Below, in pieces: positions 42,405-55,326 of a DNA stretch of 64,000 nucleotides. Source of the DNA: Laccaria trichodermophora (lineage: Eukaryota > Basidiomycota > Agaricomycetes > Agaricales > Hydnangiaceae); the NCBI GenBank assembly GCA_018417955.1, contig JACTVC010000012.1, forward strand, positions 1,178,001 through 1,242,000, given 5' to 3'. Position 1 is the stretch's first letter. Each line of letters starts with the position of its first letter. A model generated the notes under the pieces. That model was not told the DNA's origin, made no database searches, and saw only the letters and a list, made by a program, of their open reading frames with translations. Position numbers and translations under genes: made by a program.

Positions 42405-42918
42405 GGTGGGTCGCATGAATAGAGTCAAGCGGTTACAACTTCTGACTTGAAGCAAGTTTAGTGATGTGTGGTAGAAAAGGCGTATATGCTTGTTAGTGAT
42501 CGGTCATGATTGTGTAGCAAGTCTCGCCTGGCAATAAATAGAGTTGTCCATATTCTTGATGATGGGATGTGCTCCTGATTGGTTCTCCCGACGTGTCTCG
42601 AGAAGCGAATGACACATCATTTGAATTTCAGCGATCGAGGCAAAGAGCGGAAACAAAATCGGTTTTGCCTCCGCGAGTTGCTCCAGATTGGAGACGCGTC
42701 GAGAGATGCGTTGTATTTCAAGTTTTGTATGTATGTGAGGAGTTCTTTGTGCCTCGTGTCGTCCTCATTTAGAAGGGACGCGTCGCGTTTTTCTCACCGT
42801 CGTGTTGTTGTGGATTGTTGTGTCACAGTTGGATATTCTGAAGATCAATGTTTCGAAAGTTGTTCCCCGTGTTCTTTCTTGTTCTCGTTTTGTAATTGTA
42901 GGTCTCCTCCCCTTCGCC
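42405..42918. other. Intergenic, kinase promoter region
   Basis: About 510 bp between the pectinesterase stop and the kinase start. Short ORFs without family signal. Confidence 0.4.
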
Positions 42919-45900
42919 ATGGACGCCCTCCGTTTACCGAGCCCAACGATGGACGAGTCCAATGATATTTTCTCTATCTCTGACGAGGAAATATCACAGC
43001 AACTGGAGTTCGTTGAAGAGGTGGACTGTCCCTCCCTCACGACTTAGAAGTGACACTCACTTTTTCCCTAGATTGGATTCGGGAACTGGGGAAGTGTCTG
43101 GCTATGTCGCCCGAAGTCCACCTCCAAGTCGGAGTCCGTAGTCAAACAGTCCAGGCAGAAGATGGCTGTCAAACTTGTGCATAGGTCAAAGACGTCCACG
43201 ACAGCTGCACGCGTCAAATCACTGTGAGCTGCAGCGAATTTGCATTCTGCTTGAAATTCCGACGTGTCTCTATAGATGGAATGAAATGAAGATTGTTAAA
43301 TCATTCAAGTCTGATCCTCACCCATCCATCATCCCGTTCCACTCTTTCATTCTCTCCCCATCCTATGCCATGATTATTATGTGCGTTGAAGCCTTACAGT
43401 TATTATTCACATTCCTTTGATGCTCGTGGTTGACGCGAAATTGCCTGCACTTTTGTTCTTTCATTCTCCTTGGCAACCCCCGCATGGTCTTGTTTACTGA
43501 TAACTTCTCAGGGACTACCTCCCAACACTCATACCGGTAGAAGTAGAGGAAACCAAGGCGCGTGAATGGTTCCGTTTCCTTCTCTCCGGCGTGGAGTTCC
43601 TTCACAAACGTGGCGTTGTTCACAATGATCTAAAGTAAGTTTATTTCTTTAGTGAATCACATAAAATATTAAATCATTCAGACCTGCAAATATTCTCATT
43701 TCGCACAAGAATATTCCTGTGCTCGTTGACTTTGGATTCGCAGAGAAATATGAACTTGAATCCGACGTTGCATTTCATAGCAATCTCTCCTACGGGACCC
43801 CGGAGGTGAGTCGAATATCAACGACGTCAACAGATTGTACTGATCTCAAAAAAAGTATCTCTCACCGGAGCGAGCTCGTGGCGTTCCTCACGATACTCGT
43901 AAATCTGACGTGTGGTCCCTTGGCGTTACTTTCTTTGAGATTCTTGTCGGAAGAACTCCCTTTGAGCACCACGATGGCGAGCAGTTCAACTCCAAAGAAG
44001 ACCTTGAAAAATATTGGTCTCGCACCGTGAGTCCTTTTCCTTCTGTATAACCATCGGTCGCTGAGGCAAAACAATAGATGAGAGGCAAGTGGGTGGGAAC
44101 TTGGAAAATATCGCAAGGCATCGAAAAGCTGCTCCAGAGAATGTTGTCACCGAACGCAGATCTGAGATGTACCGCTTCTCAGGCCATGGCTGACGATTAC
44201 TGGCATCCTCGAAAGGAATCTTTGGCGTCCCACAGTGAGCTCCTCAGGATTATTCATTTGAGGTGTCTGACTTTCATTATAAGATCGATCCTCGAGCTAC
44301 ACGTCGTCCATAGTTTTTGAGAAGGACCTGGCCAAGTTGATCAACGTGACACCCTCATCCCGACATGGCAAGGAAAATCTTGACACCCCACCTGGATTAA
44401 AGCCTCTGGCGTCAGATCTTTTCAAGGAAGAAAGGAATCGTCCAATTGTGAAGTCGAAATCACAGCCCAAGGTCACTTCTACGAAGAGTAGGTTTTTTTT
44501 TCGCGGTTGAGCTGGCAAAAGACTTACAGCCGAGCTTCGTCAGTCCAGACGAGGAAACGCGTTCCCGTCCACCCTGTTGTGGATCTATCACCCATCAAAG
44601 CATCACCTCCATCATCACCTTTGTCAGCTGCCTCCGGAAAAGAGAACATGCCTTCGCTCAACACACTCACTAAACCTGACACCAACGCTCGCCGTCCCTT
44701 TGGAACCATTATTGGACGCGATAATTTGCCACAGCTCGCAGCCAAGACCTCAACATCAAAGGTTAAGCGGACATCTCGTATTTTCGCTGATTTGAAGAAT
44801 AGCGAGAACAAAGAGAAGGGCAAGAAGGAGTCGACCAATGTTAAGGACCGTGTAATGGAGTGGGAGCGGGAAAAGCAGAGGCTTAGGGAGATGGAGCGTT
44901 TAGAAGAGATGGAGAGGGAGAGAGACGAACATTTCGAGAGAGAAAAGGAGAGAAAAAAGAAAGAGAAGCACGTAGACACTGGGTGCGCTGAACGTAAGTT
45001 GGATATGGTGCAGAAGCCGCATTCAAGCCTCGCAAAGGACCGGGATGCGGACAAGGAGAACGTGAATGCATCAGCGCATATGCCCAGGCTGCCCCTCCCT
45101 GTGTTGACTTCACCGCTGACTAAAGGTTCGTCCTTGGCAACGTACAAAATTGTTGCTCCTCTGAACATTTTTCCAGCCAATACTCCGGCCAATACTCCCG
45201 TCCAAGTCCACAAGGAATCCAACAGAAACATCTTCAAGCATAGCATTAAGCGGTCGATTGGTATATACCACTTTTGCCAACTTTTGCATTTGTCTAATAC
45301 AAGATCCCCAGACAAAACCGTGCAAATTTACAAGTCGTCAACTCTTGGGCAAGTCACTGGTAAATCTGCTGCTCGCGGCCTGTCCATCGATGTCCCAAGG
45401 GACTTTGAAATGCCAAAGAATGGAAGGGCCTCATCTTTCGATGAACAAGGTCTATCTCAACAAGGTGTGTGTACCTTGGTCCTTTTTTCACTTACAACTA
45501 TATCTATTTCCTCAATCTTCCCAGCAGTGTCCTCAGCGTCTCCAACACCTCCCACCCCCATTACATCTCCACTTCCAGTTGTCAAGAACGCAATCCTCAG
45601 CGAACGCATAGCTGCCGACTCCCACACAGACAGGATGGCGATCTGGATGCAAAACGTGGAGAGTACGTATCTTCGTCAATGTCCAAGTTCAACGTTCTAA
45701 ATATCTGTTCAGAGGTTGTAGAAGATGCCCGGATGAATTTCGCCTCGTCCTCGCGACACGATGCGCCTCTTCCACCCCTCCCTCTACCTTTGTCGCGTAA
45801 TGCTTCGGGCAATAGGGGCAATCGATCCACCCGATTGCCTCGCCGTGTCCTTGCTGCCAGCCAAATCTTCGACGAGAGTGGGACAAGCCCGATAGACCAA

Positions 45901-46848
45901 TCAATGGTCACCACTGCACCTTCTTCCTTCGTTGGCGTTAATACCTCAACAGCGGAGAGCAGCTGGACTGATGCCACTTCTCCGCCCGCGGATAAGAGCC
46001 AGTTTTTGATTCCGGAAATTCATACGCCTTCCAGACGACGCCGCGCAACTGTTTCAACTCGTTCCCCAGAACCCGTCTCCTCACCTGCTCCACCTGATAC
46101 AGAAGAAGGCTCACCTTCAAAACGCAAGGAGAAAAGCAAGTCCCACGCGAACCTTTTCCAGCTGCACATTGCACCTCTCTCACTGTTAGAAGCAGAAATT
46201 AACAAACGTATGTTTCTCGTTGAGTACTGTACTCGTCTCTCACTGTCTGTTATAACAGCACCCACCACCTTGCCCTCCCCAAGGTTATCCCAAGTTCTCG
46301 ATAGAAGTTTATTTATCGCCCCCCCTCTTGCCTCTCGCGATAACTTGCTAGATTGTCAAGACATCACCACCCACGGGGTGTCCTTAGACGATTTGACTTC
46401 ATCTCCGTGTCATGTTGATCCCTACCCTGCAAGAAGGGTGAACAGTCACGACCTGCCCGTCCCTGACACCCCTAGCCGGCAGCGCATCGAAGGCGTTTAT
46501 GACCGCTTTTTAATGGCTACTTCCGGCGTCAAGCGGAACGGCAAGGGCTACCAATCTGACAACACTGGCCCTGTTGGTAGTGCTGCTATTGGTACGTCCA
46601 GCAAGCGGGATAGCCACCGTGCATTTTATACTGCTCGTCGCCCAATGCCTCCACCTGTGTCAAGTGAAGACCAGCGGCGCACTGTTTCAGTCGATGAGCT
46701 GGGTGTCATGACCTACACGATGGGCCCGCCAGAGACACCCGATCACAAGGATGAAAGTAATGCCACAGTCGCGCTGGTACGCCGTGCATTCAAGGCCATG
46801 GTGCCGAGCAAGACAACAACCTCAAGAAGGTTATCACGCATGCTCTAA
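42919..46848 (+). CDS. Large Ser/Thr protein kinase with long disordered C-terminal region
   Basis: About 13 exons join in frame to about 1,070 aa. The kinase domain is N-terminal: glycine loop [13 protein letters not shown] lysine MAVKLVH, catalytic loop VVHNDLKPANILI (His-Asn-Asp replaces the usual His-Arg-Asp), metal loop [18 protein letters not shown] (the APE position) and [20 protein letters not shown]. After the domain come Ser/Pro-rich stretches, [15 protein letters not shown], a highly charged coiled coil ([20 protein letters not shown] at about 44870) and a basic tail ([21 protein letters not shown]). The Arg-to-Asn change in the catalytic loop suggests activity independent of activation-loop phosphorylation. 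Kinase and tail could be two genes, but splicing keeps one frame, so one gene is preferred. Its target pathway is unknown. Confidence 0.78.
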
Positions 46849-47411
46849 CCCCCATCCCCCATCCCATTTGGTTACCTTTTCGTTAAATCTTTGTTTGCGT
46901 ATCTATTCTCGTTCTACTCATCATCTGCATCCTTGACTTTTACTTCCTCTCATCGACCCACTCATTCAAACTCTCACATTCTGTTCGCTATGTCTATACC
47001 TGTTTTGCTCACTCCATTGCTATCGTTGCTCTCGAATTACGACATCCACTGGTTTACGTCCCTCTAACATCATTTCATACGGCCTCTCACGCATTACGAT
47101 TGACGAACTTATCTTTTTTATCACGTACCATCCTCATTTACGACTTTTGCAATGTCCTGTCCGTGTCAAGACGCCATGTATTTCATGTCTGCAATCCCAT
47201 CGTCTGGCTATATCTAACTCGTGCACGTACTATAAGGTTAACGTTTACCTCCGACATCAATTATCAACCATTAAGTACCAGCGAGACGATTACATTTAAA
47301 AATAATGGAGACCAAGGGTATCAAGAACGTACGGGGTATAACGCAAACCGTCCTCTCAATCGTAGATGGGTAATGGCAGGAGCCTTTAAAGGAGACAGCG
47401 TGAGCAAGATT
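46849..47411. other. Convergent intergenic region
   Basis: About 560 bp between the 3' ends of the kinase and phospholipase D genes. C/T-rich just after the kinase stop. No gene seen. Confidence 0.4.
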
Positions 47412-50400
47412 TTAACGAGATAGTAAACATATTAACCTATCGGCGTTGAATAGGAAATTATTTGCGCTGTCCTCCCCCTCTAGAAAGCGGTTTGGATAAA
47501 GGACTGTTCAAATACCATAAGGGCCTGAAGCGCAAAAGAAGATAAAGGGTTTCACCTAAATGACCATTGAGCTCGCCTAGAAGGTTTTCCATCTCAATGC
47601 GTTCCCATTTTTCAAAAGGCTCAGTTCCTTTTGCATGTCTCCGCGGTTTAGATTCCGCCGATGACCGGTTTGGCACGGACTCTGGAGGGCTTTCATCCCC
47701 ATGCTCCTTGCTGACGTCTGAGTGTGCGTCGGTAGCCGGCTGACCCTCGTCACCTATTTCTTCGTTTGTCTGGGAGTTCCTCATTATAATTCAGATTCAG
47801 AATACCAACCGTCTTGACTCACGGGTTTGTTCAAACGCTCATGATGGGCCACAAAGTCTTTGTACTGTTTCCAGGTCGTGACAAGATCGTCGGGAATAGC
47901 GTGAAAGACTTTTCTATATATCTCCGTCTATGCGGAAACAATTTAATGCAAAAGAGGTAAAACTCTGTACGAAGACACACGTTATGAACGGCGCTGGCAA
48001 CCCATATATGCTTCCAAAAAGCTTCTGATATAGGGTCCTCGAAATCTTCCGCGCTAACCTCAGGCCTGGGCATTGGCACAGTCCAGGGAGTGTACTTGCT
48101 TCCATGGCTCTTGCGAAGGGTCGAGCGAACAACAGAAATCGCGTCCGAATGCCGAGGGGGTAGACCATCGACTTCCGCCTTCGCGTTCGCCAGGGCGTCA
48201 CGCGATACGTTATCTTCAGTAGGAAGCGGAGTCAAAGTTCCATTGGGGGTTTCAAGCTCCTCTTTGATCGTCTGGTGTTGAACGTCATGACCACCTTCGA
48301 TGAGAGTGTCACCCCTATTTGCTTGAGGATGATGCTCTGCGACCGTCTTTTCCTCCAAAGTTGGTACATTAGAGGCCTTAGAGCTAGTGCCGATCGAGTT
48401 ATGATCCTTTCGTGGCGCGTCAAGATTGTCACCTGCGTCCTGTACATCATAATCATGCGCAAGCTTCGCTGTAGAATTAGACGTTCCTCGTTTTAGATCC
48501 TTGCAACTTAGTAGAGAAATTACCTTCACCAACTGAGCTACCTGAAGCAGAAGGCACGGTGCTTCTCCTTCTGTGCGTCTTATCAGCGTTAGGGCTCCGA
48601 GGTTCTTTGTGGAAGTCGGCCACCGAGGACCCATTCATGTTAAGGTCCTCTTCAACCAAAGCGTCCACGTCCACGCCAAGATGTTCGCACATGAGACGCA
48701 CCCGAAGCGTATGAGCGAACCGACCAACCTTGAATGGTTTTCCTGCCATGGTGCTGTCCCAAAGTGAGTCGAAAACATACCTGCTTCATAATCAGGAGTA
48801 ACTCGCCAGTCAAGCATGTCTGTGTCCCTGATCACTGCAGCTAGCTCAGAATCCCGATCACCCCGCTGAGATCGTTCATTGATGTTTGCGCTTCCAATGA
48901 TAGCTAACCGGTCGTCCACGATGCAGACTTTACCATGGATGTAGACCTAGTGCACGATGAAGAAAATGTAAGTAGAGGAAAGAAGAGATCCCACCTGTTC
49001 CGTAGTAAGCACATCACCCCGCATTTTGGCCCAATTGCGCAATGAAAAGACCGAGATGTAATCATCGGGCTAGTATCAGAGTTAGTGTATACAACTCCGT
49101 TTACAATCAGATCATCACATACATCTATCCCTTCTTTGCGCAGCCGGCAAAATATGGAGTTGGGACCACGAGCGATAGTCCGATTCTGACACTCCAAAAT
49201 TATCCGAATCTACATGCGTGACGGTGAGATTAACAATTTCACAGGGTATCAAGAAGCGTCGTACTGCGCTGGCATCACTATGATCAACTGGGAAGGTGAA
49301 TCCCGGGAGCAACGGAATGAGTATGCAGCATTTCCAAGGAGTATGATCCCGGTGGGCACGGATGATCCGTTGTACCAGGGCGTTGCCGATGTTATTTTCG
49401 ATCTCGACTTCATTTACCACCGTGCTTGGAGAGAATGAGTACATACGATGCAACTCGTAATGACCCCAAAAACTCACGAAGTTATGAAGAACTGGTTCTC
49501 CATATAAACGAAATGTTCAGACATTTGGATGGCTATTCAAGATGCTCGTTAAGTCCTGGTTGGCTGAGACTCACTCATATTTACCTTTGAGGTACGCGTT
49601 TTGTATCGAGGACTCGGTCTTTCCAGGCGTTCCGAGTGACCAGGTACCTGCGGAGCGACATATTTGCAATTCACATGTCCCCGTCAGCCCCATCTGAGTC
49701 AGCTCTCCTGGCCTGAATTCTGGCGGAGGAATTAAAAAGGGCATAACCCGTGTATGGTTCTGAATTGTTTGTGGTTACCATCATCGTGTAAGCCAACTAA
49801 CAACATACCTTGATTCTTAGAAGATAGTTCCACCTTCATTGAATAGAAGTCACAAACTCATGCGACAAACATAGAAGGCTCTTACCTCTGGACAAAGTGT
49901 CGCGCCAAATCCCGCGCAGGCTGTCCGACAATCTGCATCCCAACGTCATGCCTAATGAAAAGGTCAGCATCGGAGGACATCGCCACAACCCAGTTACCCA
50001 CCAAGGCATTCTCGGAGTCTTGGTGCGATCATACATGTCTTCCTCAGGTTTGTAGAGTGTATGGAAATCAGAGACGCGAGGGTTACTATAATCCTTTCCT
50101 TGGGCACGGGTCAGAATACAAACTTTGTCGCTCGACTCGTTCGCATACCAGGCCAAATTTCTGATCTTTCCGTGTCGGCCACATCGTCCGCCAACACATG
50201 CTGAGCCGTATCCCATCTAATCTCTGCAAGTTAGGATCGTCGATGCGGAGTGTTGATCGAAAAACTTACCGTCCGAAACAAAGATCAATGCCGCCCATGA
50301 ATGCAATTACCTGGTCAATGACGCACATTTTCTCATGCTGGAAAAGCTCAACTCAGCATTATAGATATGCGGAATGTCTTTCACTTCAACGCACGTGAGC

Positions 50401-53355
50401 CCAGTAAAACGTTCCTGTCTGGAAGTGTGACGGCGACCGTTGAACCATTATATTCGGATGAAGTGACGTCAGTCTTTGTTTCGCATAACTATAGACTTTC
50501 AAAATCAGCATTGTTCAATGGCATCAGGTTTGGCTCCTTACTTGCTATCTGTCGGGGTCGTTCTATTGGACACCTCCTGGCTAAGTAACATTTGTCAGAA
50601 AAAAGTAAATTACTCGGAAATCGCATGATACCCACTAAAGGATGATGTAAACCATCACACCCTCCTTTGCCTTTCGGGCCAGTAGCCGATCCAAACGATA
50701 CTTGTCTTTATTGGGTCGCCTCATCTGCAATTCTAAGACCAGAGTGAGCCTGAAAATTGGTCGCAAGGAACGGATGCGGTACCTGGGGAAAGCCACCAAT
50801 CGTGGATGTAAATGGTCTCTTTTGCGAGCAAAATCGCACGGGAGAGATTCCAAAAATAATCCCGCTATGAAAAACAAGGAAAGGAATAGGTTAGACATAA
50901 CAAAAAGATCAGCTGTTATATCTCACCCCATCCACTAGCCACTGTGCAGCAACGTTCATTCGGATCGGCGAAAAGCTGTCAAAACGATGGGTGCCCGTAA
51001 AATGGCACTTTGAAGCGGCCTTCTCCAATGCCGTGATAAATTGCAACATTTGGCGCTAGTCATACGGGATGGATCAATCTTAACGTTGCGTAATAGAGAA
51101 CGTCGAACAAGCACCTCGTTCTTTGCAATTAGTTTCAATCTCATTTGCGTGTTGACGATGTAAAATGTATGTTTGGATACGTCTGTTCTGGAGTCGGTCT
51201 TGTAGCCGTCCTTCCATTTCTGTTGGGCCTTTTCGTCGTCGCCGTCGTGAGGGTTTGTCGTTAAAGGATCTGCATTGGTTGATGGGTCCAACATAGGTGT
51301 TGGCGCCCTAGATGGGACGGTAGAAGCGATAGAAGACGAATCGGTCGATGCAATCGAAGCATTATCGCCCTGCGTGTGTTCGTGGCCATTGCGTATCCTT
51401 CCATGCCTTCTTGGTTGCTCATGTGAATTCTTGGAGGAGCTAGGCTCTATATGAAAAATTCTGGAAACACCCGTTTTTATAGAGGATATTACTGATCGAT
51501 GTTCGTCTTCGGGAGGGTCCGGATAAGTCGGGAAGTTTTGCGGGTGTGATGTATGGTCCTTGGCCTTCCCTTCTGGCTTCGGGTCGCTACTGTGATTGAG
51601 TAAATTACCCAAGTTTTGCCGATAGTATCGGGTTGGTCGCTCAATGTTGAAACCAGAGTCGAGGAAAAAGACGTCGAAGACTGTCAACTGTGTATCAACG
51701 TAAACATCAAAAGCGGTTGTTAAAATTTTCAGAACTACGCACCTCTCCAAGCTCTTCCAGGACGACAAGATAACTTTCGCGCACCGCACACCATCGAGAC
51801 TCCTTCTGGGCGTGCCAACTTGTCGACTTACGACCAAAGCCAGACCCTCCATTCCCAGTAGCTTCTAGCTTGAGATATCCAGCCTTGTACTGTGCGCCAC
51901 CAGATTGCGCAAGAGCTATAAACAGCGCACTTATTTCCAAAAACCCTGCCAAGCGGTTCGCTGAAGGGTGGAACATCTAAACTGACAATGAGTATCACAA
52001 TGAGAGGAAGGGCGGTCGGCGTAGACATACGACGCCACGGATGAGCTGGATAAGATAGTTCTCCAACGCCTCTCTTTGTAAGCGAGCAAAATCAGCCTTG
52101 CCAACTATATCACCTTTTTCCCGACCTTCTTTCTTCAAAAACTTAAAGTACGGAAGACCTATGGGCAGATCAGTTACACAGTGATGTAATGATATTAATA
52201 CTCACTAGTGCGTGGAAATTCAGGCATTTTGTCCACGTTGCGGTTATAAACGTTAGAGACAGCGTAGTGAGTGTGAAGAGAAAGGAAATCGCGAAGTTCG
52301 CGATAGATGACCCAGCGAGCAGCACCGTTTGCGTATTCGCATTCAATACGGAAGACAGATTTGTGGTCATGCATTGGGTGCAAGCTGTCACTAACGCGAA
52401 TACGCAAGCGATGAAGAAGGGTGGGGACGCGTCGATGGCCCTTCTCATCCCTTTCAAACCAAAGCCGCAACATGAGTGTTGAAAGGCCGCCCGTAATGAG
52501 CTCGTCAGTAATGTTGACCGCTTGGGATGTAACAGCAGACGGGCCAGGGAGGATGGATTCATCAGGATGAACGACGTGGGGTAGCAAGGCGCGTAGACGT
52601 GCCCACCTAGCCTTACCATCTTTGTTCCCATCTTGTGACGTGGTCTGAGCAGTAGAGGTGGAGAAGGCGCGCCGCAAGGCCGATCTGGACTTCGAGGTGT
52701 TGAGTGGGGGACCAGAATTGTTCCTGACGGATACGCGCCGGCTGGGGGAATGTTGAGATGGTTTCTCGATATCCTCCTTATCGGATTGGCCAGTAGGCTT
52801 TTTTTCTTCAGCATCAGGCGACGGGAAGTCCATGGCTGACTTCTCCTCCTTAGGTGACTCTTGAAACCAACGCATGGGATTCCAGCTTTCGTCAATAAAG
52901 CGACTTTCTCGCCTTTTGCCTTTCCTATCTATATTGTCATTGTATTCCAAAGCACCTCGAAAGTCGGAATTTGTAGAGGAGAACGGGTACGGTTCGTCGT
53001 ACGATGAGTCGGGGGGGATGTCTACAACGTCTACGCCTTTGCTATTATTCCTTGAAGGGGAATTCGGAAGGGAATAGGCAAAAGATAGGGAGCGCGGGGG
53101 CCCTGTTCTCGCCGAAGGCGTATTTGGTTGCGTGAAGGAGGACATATGTAAGGATGAGGGCAACAGGTGGTCTTCACCCTCAAAGTGAGTGTGAATTGAA
53201 TGGTCAAGGGCGGCATTGTGTGATGTATCGTTGAGGTCGTTATCTAGAGGGGTGTGGTCATTATCTAAAGAAACGTGGGTGTTGTCTAGAGGGACGTGGT
53301 CGTTGTGCTTTGCAGCTATGGTTTGCTGGATGACCTCCCCAAACGTAGATGACAT
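47412..53355 (-). CDS. spo14: Phospholipase D (PX-PH type, PLD1/Spo14)
   Basis: Hydrolyses phosphatidylcholine to phosphatidic acid in vesicle traffic and sporulation. About 1,600 aa and many introns. The N-terminus is disordered and Asp/His-rich with short repeats ([19 protein letters not shown]). A PX domain follows ([31 protein letters not shown] end), then a PH domain with a long acidic insert ([20 protein letters not shown]), then catalytic domain 1 with [18 protein letters not shown] (His-x-Lys-x4-Asp, about 50350-50290) and domain 2 with [20 protein letters not shown] (about 48950-48880). Both HKD motifs are intact. The true C-terminus lies beyond the obvious frame: a 52-nt intron (47555-47504) joins GHL to [20 protein letters not shown] and a stop at 47412. 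Confidence 0.92.
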
Positions 53356-55326
53356 GATTGTCCGTAAGGGAAGGCGAACAATGACGTACTTCTTAGCGTT
53401 GATAACGTGACTTGGTTTAAGACTCTAATGTTTGTTCGGTGTTTGCTCAACTTCAATCGCGATAAAGGACATCCATACCAACCTCCTCCGGTCTGAACAG
53501 TGACTTACTCTCATGGGAGACATTGCTACCAAATGCCATGTTATTTTTTGCCTTCATGTCACATATCTCATCAGCCGTTGAACGGAAATGCACGAGCCTT
53601 TTGAGTCGGGGTCGCGTGCCAACTTGCTATGACTTCCATTCTACCCTGTCACGTATGTCGTCCTCTGCCATCACTCTTGAACGAGAGCACTGACTTAGTA
53701 CTTAGTTAACCATGATTATGCGATTTATTCGACCAATCCAGGTCGTGGGCAATAATCAACAACATGACCGACAATCGGACTCGTTGCGGCCATAATTCCA
53801 TACAGCCAATTGGTCGCGAATATTCCTTCCTTTTCGTCGACATTAACGTGGCATTTAATGGTAGAATGCGGGGCAGCTTCTTGTACCAGGCAATCGAAAT
53901 CGTCAAGGCGACATCGGTGATAAACGGAGCTTGATCGTCTGAGGCTTGAATACCCTTGAACAACCTCTCGCGGAAGGTATCAACCTCCGACCATCTCATG
54001 CAAGATTGATCCAGTTGTAACAAGTTCAATTGGCAACGAGGCGAGTCGGATCACGAGGAATGATGCTGAATGATGCCGATCTCAATTCCAGACCTCTTCG
54101 CTTTTGCGCCTCTTGTTTGCACAATCCCCTTTTCGTCGAATCTCACAACAACGCCACCCATTCTTGGCAATTGAAAATGACTTGCCTAGCAGATTTTATC
54201 CATCGTCCGATCGCAATATGAACTTCTGATCTATTTTGTTTGGCACGAATATGGAGGCTCGTCAAAGTACCAAACTTTTACCGTTTGAAGGCATCAGCGG
54301 CGAGCCTAAATAGAGTCTTCAAGCTGAACAAGCTCTCCCAGCTCGCAATGGTGCCATTGGCTTGGAAGTGAGTCCCCTCGAACTCTTGCTCGGAATTTTT
54401 ATGGCAGCATTTCTGCAGATTGCACTTTACTGCTTCAAAAAGAGCCACAACCAAGCATCAGATAAAAAAAGTAGCTACATCAACCCCCATGCCAAAAATT
54501 CACTAAACCGCCACCACGCATGGGAAGATCTATACCTACGACATTGCTTATTCCCGTACGCGTGGGGATCCCCTTGGGGAGATCGTGGGCCATCGTGGGG
54601 AGTGTTAAAAAAAGACGCGCCTGTATATTATTGTTATCGATATCAACTCGCCAATCATTCCGCACATTAACAAGCTGGGCTCGAGAGGGGAAAATCTGGC
54701 ACTATCTTCTCGATCGAGAGTTGATCCACTCATCTCCGTGTAGAAAACGTGTGATGGATCTCACTGGATCTCGCGCGGGTACACTACGGTTGTTGCCAGC
54801 GTTTTCAGTCGTCATCCAACTCAATCGGGGTCCTCTCAGAGCGGGACCGTGAGGGTCATAGGGAGGCCGCTAACTCACGACCGTCAATATGCCGAACTGC
54901 AAGGGACGGGCTGTGACGGCTTACCAGCTCACTCCCCTTTTCCAGAATGCAAGATACTGGAACCGCACCCTACGTCTGCACAATCGGTGGAAGCGTTTCC
55001 AGGGAGTAGTGCCACCAACTGCCAGCTAGAACTATATATGCCATCAGATCACGAGAATCATCTGCGTTGTTTGTGTGGGTGGGACTTGCAATTCCTATGT
55101 AGAAAAGAATTCATCCCGATGTATAACGCAAATCATGTTTTGTTCAAGGCTGAACCAATTTAGCATGAGATCAAAGACAAAATTTAGGACATGACAGGAC
55201 TCGGAGGTTATCAACGTACACCATGAAACATCGGGAAAAGGTAATCACCCCCACGTGGATATTGAAGCCTGTTTAACAAGTACAACCAATGCGTACCTAC
55301 ATTCCGTAACCAAAGTCGGTGGTTCT
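53356..55326. other. Gene-poor 2-kb region
   Basis: Upstream region of phospholipase D and 3' flank of AOS1. ORFs at 53706-54029 (minus) and 54362-55163 (plus) show no recognisable domain and weak codon bias. No repeats were noted. Confidence 0.4.

Noticed and set aside
44524..45315. 263-codon minus-strand ORF inside the kinase gene
   Set aside because: Antisense of the charged coiled-coil region; Ser/Leu-rich composition is an artefact of codon bias.
53706..54029. Minus-strand 107-codon ORF
   Set aside because: No family signal and no supporting exon neighbours.
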